Shown: positions 1 to 6,252 of the stretch, in pieces
Layout of the letters: every line of letters begins with the position of its first letter
Position numbering within the stretch: position 1 is the first letter of the stretch
From: an uncultured Collinsella sp.
GTDB taxonomy: Bacteria > Actinomycetota > Coriobacteriia > Coriobacteriales > Coriobacteriaceae
Direction of reading: 5' to 3'
DNA: 14,468 nucleotides
Assembly (NCBI GenBank): GCA_937937835.1
Contig: CALDBJ010000056.1
Location: 1 to 14,468 of the forward strand
Position numbers and translations under genes: made by a program
The notes under the pieces: generated by a model
Databases searched by the model: none
The model's input: only the letters and a program-made list of their open reading frames with translations
What the model was told of the DNA's origin: nothing

Positions 1-25
1 GTCGATCGCGAGTTCCGCACGAGCC

Positions 26-48
26 GGAGAGCACTTAATGTGCTCTCC
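26..48. other. Perfect 9-bp stem-loop downstream of the UPF0210 gene
   Basis: The arms GGAGAGCAC and GTGCTCTCC pair perfectly around the loop TTAAT. The hairpin lies about 75 bp past the stop codon of the minus-strand UPF0210 gene. No T-run follows on either strand, so it is not a textbook intrinsic terminator. It may be a 3' mRNA-stabilising hairpin or a weak terminator. The rest of 1-123 shows no gene. Confidence 0.4.
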
Positions 49-123
49 GTGCGAGTCAGGACTGTTCGAGCAGGCGACCTTATATATTTGCCCTCCCCGG
101 GGCTCCTCGCCAGTCCCCCTCAG

Positions 124-1488
124 CTAGTTCTTCAGCGAGTTCAGCGGCGCCGGGAAGCGTCCACCACGGTGGGCAAGCACGGTGCCGGCGTTGGGGTTCA
201 CCGGCATGATGGGCGCACGGCCGAACAGGCCGCCGTACTCGACGCAGTCGCCCACGCCCTTGCCGATAGCGGGAATCACGCGGACGGCCGTGGTCTTGTT
301 ATTGATGACGCCGATGGCCATCTCGTCGGCGATGATGCCGGCGATGGTCTCGACCGGAGTGTCGCCGGGGATGGCGATCATGTCCAGGCCAACGGAGCAC
401 ACGCAGGTCATGGCCTCGAGCTTCTCGAGCGAAAGCGCGCCGGCCTCGACGGCGGCGATCATGCCGGCGTCCTCGGACACGGGGATAAAGGCGCCCGAGA
501 GGCCGCCCACGCTGGAGCTGGCCATGACGCCGCCCTTCTTGACGGCATCGTTGAGCATGGCGAGCGCGCAGGTCGTGCCGGGGCCACCGCAGGTGCCCAC
601 GCCGATGATCTCGAGGATGCGGGCAACGGAGTCGCCGATGGCAGGCGTGGGAGCCAGCGACAGGTCGACAATGCCTTTCTCGACACCCAGACGGCGGGCT
701 GCCTCACGGCTCATGAGCTCGCCGGCGCGGGTGATCTTAAAGGCGGTCTGCTTGATTTTCTCGGCAACCTCCATCATCGAGGCGGAGTCGGGGAGCGTCT
801 CCAAGGCAGCAGCCATAACGCCGGGGCCCGAGACGCCAACGTTGATGACGGCGTCGGCCTCGCCACCGCCGTGGACGGCGCCCGCCATAAACGGGGAGTC
901 CTCGACCATGTTGGCAAAGCAGACAAACTTGGAGGCGCCGACGGAGTCCTGGTCGGCCGTGAGTTTAGCGGCATCGATGATGGTCTGGGCGGCCATGAGC
1001 ACGGCGTCCATGTTGATACCGGCGCGCAGGCTGGCGACGTTGACGCTGGAGCAGACGCGGCTCGTGGTAGCGAGCGCCTGGGGGATGGACTGGATGACGC
1101 GGCGGTCGGCGTCGCCGATGCCCTTCTGGACGAGTGCGGAGAATCCGCCCAGGTAATCGATGCCGAGCGTCTCGGCCGCGCGGTCGAGGGCATGCGCGAT
1201 GGGGGTGAGGTCCTCATCCTTGCAGCATGCGGCGATCTGCGCCACCGGGGTGACGGAAACGCGCTTGTTGACGATGGGGATACCGTACTCGCGCTCGAGG
1301 TTCTCGGCGGTCTCGACCAGATGCTCAGCCGTGTGCGTCACGTTGTCGTAGATCTTCGTGCACATGCGGTCGAGGTTCTCGTCACCGCAACCCATGAGCG
1401 AAACACCCATGGTGATGGTCCTAATGTCGAGGTTCTGTTCCTCAACCATGCCGCGGGTTTCCGCGATTTCTGCGGGCGTGATCGCCAT
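124..1488 (-). CDS. UPF0210 / DUF711 'PFL family' protein
   Basis: Encodes a 454-residue soluble protein of the UPF0210 (DUF711, 'PFL family') group, recognised from its overall sequence: N-terminal region ITMGVSLMGCGDEN (residues 25-38), the glycine-rich stretch AGAVHGGGEADAVINVGVSGPG (around 202-223) and a length near the family's usual 450. The family is distantly related to pyruvate-formate-lyase-like folds, but no activity is established, and I see no Gly-radical motif or signal peptide. The start is the ATG at 1488-1486, preceded by AGGAG at 1500-1496 with a 7-nt gap. An in-frame ATG at 1545 lies inside a stem-loop with no ribosome binding site and is rejected. In many Firmicutes and Actinobacteria the gene follows a small ACT-domain protein (UPF0237); here the upstream neighbour is metH, 108 bp away. 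A substrate-sensing or metabolic role coupled to an ACT protein is only inference. Confidence 0.9.
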   Translation of the reverse strand: MAITPAEIAETRGMVEEQNLDIRTITMGVSLMGCGDENLDRMCTKIYDNVTHTAEHLVETAENLEREYGIPIVNKRVSVTPVAQIAACCKDEDLTPIAHALDRAAETLGIDYLGGFSALVQKGIGDADRRVIQSIPQALATTSRVCSSVNVASLRAGINMDAVLMAAQTIIDAAKLTADQDSVGASKFVCFANMVEDSPFMAGAVHGGGEADAVINVGVSGPGVMAAALETLPDSASMMEVAEKIKQTAFKITRAGELMSREAARRLGVEKGIVDLSLAPTPAIGDSVARILEIIGVGTCGGPGTTCALAMLNDAVKKGGVMASSSVGGLSGAFIPVSEDAGMIAAVEAGALSLEKLEAMTCVCSVGLDMIAIPGDTPVETIAGIIADEMAIGVINNKTTAVRVIPAIGKGVGDCVEYGGLFGRAPIMPVNPNAGTVLAHRGGRFPAPLNSLKN

Positions 1489-1523
1489 CCTTGCGCTCCT
1501 ATCTGCCAAAACGAGCATAGTCT

Positions 1524-1552
1524 TATCTATTCTAACGTGCCGCACGTGCCAA
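1524..1552 (-). promoter_or_regulatory. Candidate promoter for the UPF0210 gene
   Basis: On the minus strand a -35-like TTGGCA (1552-1547) is followed, after exactly 17 nt, by a -10-like TAGATA (1529-1524). The predicted start of transcription is about 30 nt upstream of the AGGAG ribosome binding site. The -35 lies in the loop and arm of the hairpin at 1534-1571. The call rests on sequence match only. Confidence 0.35.
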
Positions 1553-1571
1553 GTGGCGCGTGCGGCACGTT
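1534..1571. terminator. 16-17-bp stem-loop between metH and the UPF0210 gene
   Basis: ACGTGCCGCACGTGCC (1535-1550) pairs with GGCGCGTGCGGCACGT (1555-1570) around the tetraloop AAGT, with one wobble position; an A-T pair closes the outside. It begins 26 nt after the metH stop codon and probably ends or protects the metF-metH message. On the minus strand only TTAGAATAG follows, a poor T-run, so termination may be partial. The run of four T is on the plus-strand side. Confidence 0.5.
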
Positions 1572-1596
1572 TTGGTGCTCGGTTGTTTCCGTTGTG

Positions 1597-4155
1597 TTAC
1601 TGCCCAAAGACCTCTTCGGCGATGCGCGCGCTCTCGGCGGCGTCCTTGGCGTAGTAGTCCGCGCCGATCTGCTTAGCGTATTCGGGGGTGAGTACGGCGC
1701 CGCCTACGATGACCTTGACGCCCGGCACCTCGGCATGAAGCAGTTTGATGGTCTCCTCCATGGCGACGACCGTGGTAGTCATAAGCGCTGAGAGGCCGAC
1801 GAGTTTGATATCGCGCTCCTTGACGGTCTTGAGTACCTCCTGCGGATCGACGTCGCGGCCCAGGTCAAAGACGGTGTAGCCGTAGTTATCGAGCAACATT
1901 TTGACGATGTTCTTGCCAATATCGTGGATGTCGCCCTTGACGGTGGCCACGCAGATCTTGCCCTTGTCGGCAATCTCGCCGGCGGGCATCAGGCGCTTGA
2001 TGGTGTCGAAGCCCACGCGTGCCGCCTCGGCCGAGGCCATGAGCTGCGGCAAGAAGAACTTGCCCTGGTCAAAGAGGACGCCAACCTCGTCGAGGGCGGG
2101 GATAAAGTGATTGTTGATGAGGTCCATGGCGTCGTGGTCTGCCAGCAGACGCTCGGTCTCGGCAGCGATCTCGCCTTTGCGGCCCGAGACGACCATGCGA
2201 CGAATCGGGTCGTCGTTGCCGTCGGTGCCGGCGGTGCCAGCAGCGGGCACAGCGTCGGTCGATGCGGCCTGAGCCGCTGCCGGGTTGGCGGCAATCTTGT
2301 ACGGATCGGTCCAGCCGGCGTAGCGCTCGATGTATCCGGTCGAACCCTCGTCCTCAACGCTCAGGACGCGATAGCTGTAGACGGTATCCATAAAGCGCTT
2401 GGAAGCCGGGTTCATGATGGGGGCGTCCAGGCCCGCGCCAAAGGCGGCGGCCAAAAACACCGAGCCCAGCAGCGGGCGGGCAGGCAGGCCAAAGCTGATG
2501 TTCGACACGCCGAGCGCGCATTTGACGCCCAGACGCTCCTTGCACAGGGACATGGCGCGCAGGATCTGCTCGGCCTGGCGTTGATTGGTCGAGGCGGTCA
2601 TGACCAGGCAGTCGATGAGGATGCGGTCCGGTCCGATGCCGTAGCGGGCAGCCTCGGCCACGATGCGCTCGGCGATGGCGAAGCGAGCCTCGGCGGTATC
2701 GGGGATGCCGCCTTCGTCGAGCGTAAGGCCGACAACGTTGGTGCCGTAGTGGGCGACCAGCGGAAAGATCTCATCCATGATCTGCTGCTTGCCATTGACC
2801 GAGTTGATGATGGGCTTGCCGGCGTAGCGGCGCACGGCGGCCTCGACGGCTGCGGGGTCGGTGGAGTCGATCTGCAGCGGCAGCAGCGTGGAGCCCTGGA
2901 GCTGTTCGGTCGCCTGTTGGATGATCTTGACCTCGTCGATCTCGGGCAGGCCCACGTTGACGTCCAGGATGTCGGCGCCCTGCTCCTGCTGGCTGATGCC
3001 CTGGCTCACCACGTAGTCCAGATCGCCGTCGCGCAGGGCCTGCTGCAGGCGCTTTTTGCCGGTGGGGTTGATGCGCTCGCCGATGACGGCGATCTTGTGG
3101 CCGTCGCAGGGAAGGTCCACGACCGTCTGGGCGCTCGTGACCGACATGCTGGGCTTGCGGTGGCGCGGGCTGGGCGTGTGGTTGTCGATAAGCGTGCGCA
3201 AGGCCGCCATGTGCGCCGGCGTGGTGCCGCAGCAACCGCCCACGACGCTCACACCGTCGGCGATCATGCCGGCGACGGCCTCGGCGTATTCGGGGGCTTG
3301 GATATCAAAGACGGTGTTGCCGTCGTCGTCTACATGGGGGAGTCCTGCATTAGCCTGCACCATAACGGGCTTGTCGGTAACGGTGAGCATGCGTGCGGCA
3401 AGCCCACGGAGCTCGGCCGGTCCCTGGCTGCAGTTGATGCCCAAAACGTCGGCACCGATGGCGTCGAGCGTGATGGCGGCCACCTCGGGACTCGTACCCA
3501 GGAAGGTGCGACCGTCTTCCTCAAAGGTCATGGTGGCAAAGACGGGCAGGTCGGAGTTCTCGCGGCAGGCGAGGACAGCCGCCTTGATCTCGGCCAGGTC
3601 GGTCATGGTCTCGATAATAAAGAGGTCCACGCCCGCATCGACGCCGGCGCGCACTTCCTCGGCAAAGAGGTCGTAGGCCTCGTCGAAGCTCAGGGTACCC
3701 AGGGGGCGAAGCAGCGCGCCGATGGGGCCGATATCGCCGGCGACGTAGCGGGCGCCGGCCTCGCGGGCACAGGCGACGGCCGCGGCAAAGACGTCTGCCA
3801 CGGTGGCGGCACCGTCGAGCTTGTGGGCGTTGGCGCCAAAGGTGTTGGCGGTAATCACGTCGCAGCCGGCCTCGACATATTGACGTTGGATATCAGTGAT
3901 AACCTGGGGCTCCTCAAAGTTGAGCAGCTCGGGCAGGGCGCCCGCCTTCATACCAGCGGCCTGCAACATGGTGCCCATACCGCCGTCGAACAGCAAGTGC
4001 CCCGTGCCCTCGATGGCGGCGCGCAGGCGATCGTCCTTAATGCGCAGATCGTCGATCGTGCGCGTCTTGTACGTGGCACCGTTGCGACGTGCGGCATCAA
4101 CGGGTGCCGCCAATGCAGTGCCGTCAGAATCATGAGTGATAAGCGGAGTAAACAT
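1597..4155 (-). CDS. metH: Cobalamin-dependent methionine synthase (no activation domain)
   Basis: Transfers the methyl group of 5-methyl-THF through cob(I)alamin to homocysteine, making methionine in the cytoplasm. The 852 residues hold: a homocysteine S-methyltransferase barrel (about 50-325) with LLFDGGMGTML and the zinc-binding cysteines Cys242 (NCSQG) and Cys308-Cys309 (GGCCGTTP); a pterin-binding barrel (about 353-615) with IGERINPTGKK, DILDVNVGLPE and QIDSTDP; an Ala-rich linker (about 622-648); a cobalamin cap (about 650-725); and a Rossmann B12 domain with GDIHDIGKN, where His744 should be the lower cobalt ligand. The protein ends at residue 852, so the fourth, AdoMet-binding activation domain of the E. 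coli type enzyme (over 1200 residues) is absent and is supplied by the adjacent upstream gene. Start: ATG at 4155 with AGGAG five nt upstream, overlapping the preceding stop codon (TAGGAG), which implies coupling. The first 45 residues are an unrecognised N-terminal extension. Confidence 0.96.
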   Translation of the reverse strand: MFTPLITHDSDGTALAAPVDAARRNGATYKTRTIDDLRIKDDRLRAAIEGTGHLLFDGGMGTMLQAAGMKAGALPELLNFEEPQVITDIQRQYVEAGCDVITANTFGANAHKLDGAATVADVFAAAVACAREAGARYVAGDIGPIGALLRPLGTLSFDEAYDLFAEEVRAGVDAGVDLFIIETMTDLAEIKAAVLACRENSDLPVFATMTFEEDGRTFLGTSPEVAAITLDAIGADVLGINCSQGPAELRGLAARMLTVTDKPVMVQANAGLPHVDDDGNTVFDIQAPEYAEAVAGMIADGVSVVGGCCGTTPAHMAALRTLIDNHTPSPRHRKPSMSVTSAQTVVDLPCDGHKIAVIGERINPTGKKRLQQALRDGDLDYVVSQGISQQEQGADILDVNVGLPEIDEVKIIQQATEQLQGSTLLPLQIDSTDPAAVEAAVRRYAGKPIINSVNGKQQIMDEIFPLVAHYGTNVVGLTLDEGGIPDTAEARFAIAERIVAEAARYGIGPDRILIDCLVMTASTNQRQAEQILRAMSLCKERLGVKCALGVSNISFGLPARPLLGSVFLAAAFGAGLDAPIMNPASKRFMDTVYSYRVLSVEDEGSTGYIERYAGWTDPYKIAANPAAAQAASTDAVPAAGTAGTDGNDDPIRRMVVSGRKGEIAAETERLLADHDAMDLINNHFIPALDEVGVLFDQGKFFLPQLMASAEAARVGFDTIKRLMPAGEIADKGKICVATVKGDIHDIGKNIVKMLLDNYGYTVFDLGRDVDPQEVLKTVKERDIKLVGLSALMTTTVVAMEETIKLLHAEVPGVKVIVGGAVLTPEYAKQIGADYYAKDAAESARIAEEVFGQ

Positions 4156-4163
4156 CGGGGCTC

Positions 4164-4952
4164 CTAATGGCTGGAATAGCAGGTGGTGTGGGCGGCGCGG
4201 AAGCGGCAGTGTTCGCGCATGCGGCAGATATTGCAGGTGGGGCGGGTCTGGGCGTCGTGGACCTCGCCGTCGAACAGGCCGATCACTGCGGTCACGCTTT
4301 TGGTGGGCATGAGCAGGCTGGTAGGTGTGACGGTAAGCCCGATGAGCCGCGTGGCGTTGAGCGCAGCCACGATTGAGTGCTGGGCCGTAAGCGGGCAGTC
4401 GCCGTAGCCGGGGCTGAAGCGCCAGTTACCGGCGAGTCCGTGTGCGGCGGCCACAGCCTTGACCTGCTGGTCCATCTGCTCGACGGCGGCTTCTACATAG
4501 GCAGAGCATGCAGCGTCGAGCACGGCTCCCTCTAGGGGTTGCTGGGCTCCCGTGGTGCGCAGGCGACGCTCAGCGTCCATGCCGAGGGTGCATACCATGA
4601 GTGCGGCAAAGCGGGCGTCTTTGAGATGGCGATAGATATCGCGACCGCGCAGCTCAACGTTGGTGCCGACCAGACGGATGCTGGGCTCTCCCTGCTCATC
4701 GACGCCCGTGGCATCGACGGCAAACACGCGTCGCACGCCACGGGGCTCAATGTCCAGTTCCAGACGCTCAACGACAAGCTCAATACGCTGCGACAGCTCG
4801 GGCTCAATTTGCTGACCGCTGTAGCCCAGGTAGCGCAGCATCTCGGCACGATCGACGCGGGGATGGTGGGCATCATCGATACGATAAAGCGCCGGCGACG
4901 CAAGGTCGGCCGGCACTTCGACAGCGGTTGTATCGATGTGCGGTTTTTCCAT
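4164..4952 (-). CDS. Methionine synthase activation-domain protein (stand-alone)
   Basis: A 262-residue protein resembling the C-terminal AdoMet-binding activation domain of MetH. It should bind AdoMet and present it for reductive methylation of inactive cob(II)alamin on the MetH made from the next gene. The diagnostic motif is RFSPGYGDCPL (178-188), corresponding to the RPxPGYP motif of the E. coli domain. A cysteine cluster near the C-terminus, CNICRMREHC (Cys240, Cys243, Cys249), resembles the tail seen in stand-alone forms from anaerobes and could bind a metal or a redox centre; that is inference. The start is the ATG at 4952-4950, which overlaps the metF stop as TAATG, indicating translational coupling; the ribosome binding site is weak (GGGG). 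A longer frame running upstream inside metF is a shadow. Split MetH and activation protein pairs are known, for example in Thermotoga. Confidence 0.88.
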   Translation of the reverse strand: MEKPHIDTTAVEVPADLASPALYRIDDAHHPRVDRAEMLRYLGYSGQQIEPELSQRIELVVERLELDIEPRGVRRVFAVDATGVDEQGEPSIRLVGTNVELRGRDIYRHLKDARFAALMVCTLGMDAERRLRTTGAQQPLEGAVLDAACSAYVEAAVEQMDQQVKAVAAAHGLAGNWRFSPGYGDCPLTAQHSIVAALNATRLIGLTVTPTSLLMPTKSVTAVIGLFDGEVHDAQTRPTCNICRMREHCRFRAAHTTCYSSH

Positions 4953-5824
4953 TACCCCAAGCGCTCCATAATGGTTGCGGCGATTGCAGGACGATTCATA
5001 GTGTACAGGTGCAGACCGGCGGCGCCGTGCTCCTTGAGGTCGCAAAGCTGACGGGCGGCATAATCTACACCGGCTGCCTGCAAGCTCTCGGGGTCGTTCT
5101 CGTACTTGGCGAGAATCTTGATGACGGGGGAGGGCAGCGACGCGCCGCACATAAAGACCATGCGGCTGATCTGCGACTTGCCCATAAACGGCATGATGCC
5201 CGCGGTAATGGGCACGGTGATACCGGCCTTGTCGGCAAGCTCGCGAAAACGGTAGAAGCACTCGTTATCAAAGAAGAGCTGCGTCACAAAGAAGCTCGCG
5301 CCGGCGTCCTGTTTTTGCTTGAGGTGTTCGACCGAGACGTTGAGGTCCTCGCAGGCAATGTGGCCCTCGGGGTAGGCTGCGGCGCCCACACAAAAGCCGG
5401 CGTCGACGAGCTCGGGGATGAGGTCGCGGGCGTAGGCGTAGTCCGAGGCGGGCTTGTCGTCCTCGGTCGCGCCGGCGGGAAGATCACCGCGCAGGGCCAG
5501 CACATTTTCTACACCGGCGGAGCGGTACTCGTCGATCTTGGCGGCAATATCGGCATGCGTGCGGCCAACGCAGGTGAGGTGTGCCACCGAGGGCGTATCG
5601 AATTCGCTCGTAATCATATGTGCGATGGGGGCGGTGGCGGCGCCGTTGCCCGAACCGCCGGCCGAGCAGGTGACCGAGACAAAGCTCGGCGAAAGATTGC
5701 ACAGATTGCCTGCCACTTCGCGAGCCGTGTCGAGGGTAAGCTCGCCCTTGGGCGGGAACATCTCAAACGAAACGGGCGCGGTGCCTTGGAATGCTGCCTG
5801 CTTAAAAACCTCGTCGACGCGCAT
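4952..5824 (-). CDS. metF: 5,10-methylenetetrahydrofolate reductase
   Basis: Reduces 5,10-methylene-THF to 5-methyl-THF with an FAD cofactor, supplying the methyl donor for the MetH encoded two genes downstream. The 290-residue length is typical of bacterial MetF. Family motifs are visible: SFEMFPPKGE with the catalytic Glu21, FVSVTCSAGG (48-57), HLTCVGRT (82-89), LALRGDLP with Asp114, FFVTQLFFD with Gln182, and PITAGIMPF (205-213). The start is ATG 5824, preceded by AAAGGAG with a 6-nt spacer; an in-frame ATG at 5866 gives 14 extra residues without a better ribosome binding site. It is the first gene of the metF / activation protein / metH operon, all on the minus strand and overlapping or nearly so. 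Confidence 0.95.
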   Translation of the reverse strand: MRVDEVFKQAAFQGTAPVSFEMFPPKGELTLDTAREVAGNLCNLSPSFVSVTCSAGGSGNGAATAPIAHMITSEFDTPSVAHLTCVGRTHADIAAKIDEYRSAGVENVLALRGDLPAGATEDDKPASDYAYARDLIPELVDAGFCVGAAAYPEGHIACEDLNVSVEHLKQKQDAGASFFVTQLFFDNECFYRFRELADKAGITVPITAGIMPFMGKSQISRMVFMCGASLPSPVIKILAKYENDPESLQAAGVDYAARQLCDLKEHGAAGLHLYTMNRPAIAATIMERLG

Positions 5825-5978
5825 ATCGTGCTCCTTTAGATGCCTGGGTGCGGTGTTTTGTTGCAAGGATTCTACAGTACCACTGCGCTAAGGTGGAGTT
5901 TCTCTCACGATTTGGTGATACCAATCGAAAATGCTTCGCTATCGGCATTTCCTATAACAGAGCGGTCAATGTAGGATG

Positions 5979-6028
5979 GGGGCTCTATTGAATGGTATCT
6001 GATGCGAAATACCAGTTAATAGAGCCCC
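5979..6028. repeat. Long near-perfect inverted repeat (20-bp arms, 10-nt loop)
   Basis: GGGGCTCTATTGAATGGTAT (5979-5998) pairs with ATACCAGTTAATAGAGCCCC (6009-6028), with one A/G mismatch and one G-U pair, around a 10-nt loop. AT/AT flanks extend it by two pairs past a bulged G. No T-run follows on either strand, so it is not a standard terminator. It sits roughly 60 bp upstream of the predicted glnN promoter. It could be an extragenic palindromic repeat, a small-RNA hairpin or a regulatory site. Confidence 0.8.
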
Positions 6029-6091
6029 ATTCCAAGTTGACTACCCTTAAACCATGGGGAGAGGTCTGCAATTTATACAGTTGATTGGCTG

Positions 6092-6121
6092 TTGAGGGTG
6101 GCAACGCCGCCTCGATAGGGT
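6092..6121 (+). promoter_or_regulatory. Candidate glnN promoter
   Basis: TTGAGG (6092-6097) and TAGGGT (6116-6121) are separated by 18 nt. Both match the sigma-70 consensus only moderately. If used, transcription starts near 6128, leaving about 125 nt of leader before the glnN start. Confidence 0.3.
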
Positions 6122-6136
6122 AACCTCATTGATTGG

Positions 6137-6231
6137 TTTCGCGACGGCAACATGACGGTAATGTCGCGGAAACACGGCGAGTCTAAGCTATGACTCGTTC
6201 GTTAGTAATCAACACCGCATCTCACGCGGTG
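6137..6231 (+). promoter_or_regulatory. Structured 5' leader of glnN (three consecutive hairpins)
   Basis: Three stems lie between the predicted transcription start and the ribosome binding site at 6241: TTTCGCGAC / GTCGCGGAAA with one bulged G (6137-6172, 17-nt loop); CGAGTC / GACTCG (6178-6197, 8-nt loop); and CACCGC / GCGGTG (6213-6231, 7-nt loop). No T-run follows any of them, so any control would act on translation, processing or stability rather than by simple attenuation. It does not match a glutamine riboswitch that I can recognise. An alternative reading is a 21-residue N-terminal extension from an in-frame ATG at 6190, but that ATG has no ribosome binding site. Confidence 0.4.
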
Positions 6232-6252
6232 CCGATACGAAGGGAGTTCCGT

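Larger units (their letters stand above)
5825..6252. other. Divergent intergenic region between metF and glnN
   Basis: No gene is visible in these 428 bp. For metF, a -10-like TAGAAT lies on the minus strand at 5874-5869, about 45 nt from the start codon, with no good -35; I see no SAM, cobalamin or THF riboswitch signature. Short hairpins occur at 5908-5926 (CGATTTGGT / ACCAATCG with a bulged T) and about 5928-5949 (AAATGC / GCATTT). A long inverted repeat is at 5979-6028. The rest looks like promoter and leader of the glutamine synthetase gene and is listed separately. The 8-mer TTGATTGG occurs at 6081-6088 and 6129-6136, and ACAG-N8-CTGT at 6077-6092 has operator-like symmetry. Confidence 0.6.

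Noticed and set aside
40..1791. Long plus-strand open frame antisense to the UPF0210 gene and the end of metH
   Set aside because: It runs across two convincing minus-strand genes; the translation is a repetitive Gly/Asp/Ala/His/Val-rich product typical of antisense frames in GC-rich DNA, with no ribosome binding site or family motif.
1924..4167. 747-codon plus-strand frame opposite metH
   Set aside because: It is antisense to a gene with clear catalytic motifs, and its low-complexity composition mirrors the codon phase of metH.
5825..5880. Riboswitch ahead of the metF-metH operon
   Set aside because: The leader after the only plausible -10 is about 45 nt, and no SAM, cobalamin or THF riboswitch core was recognised.
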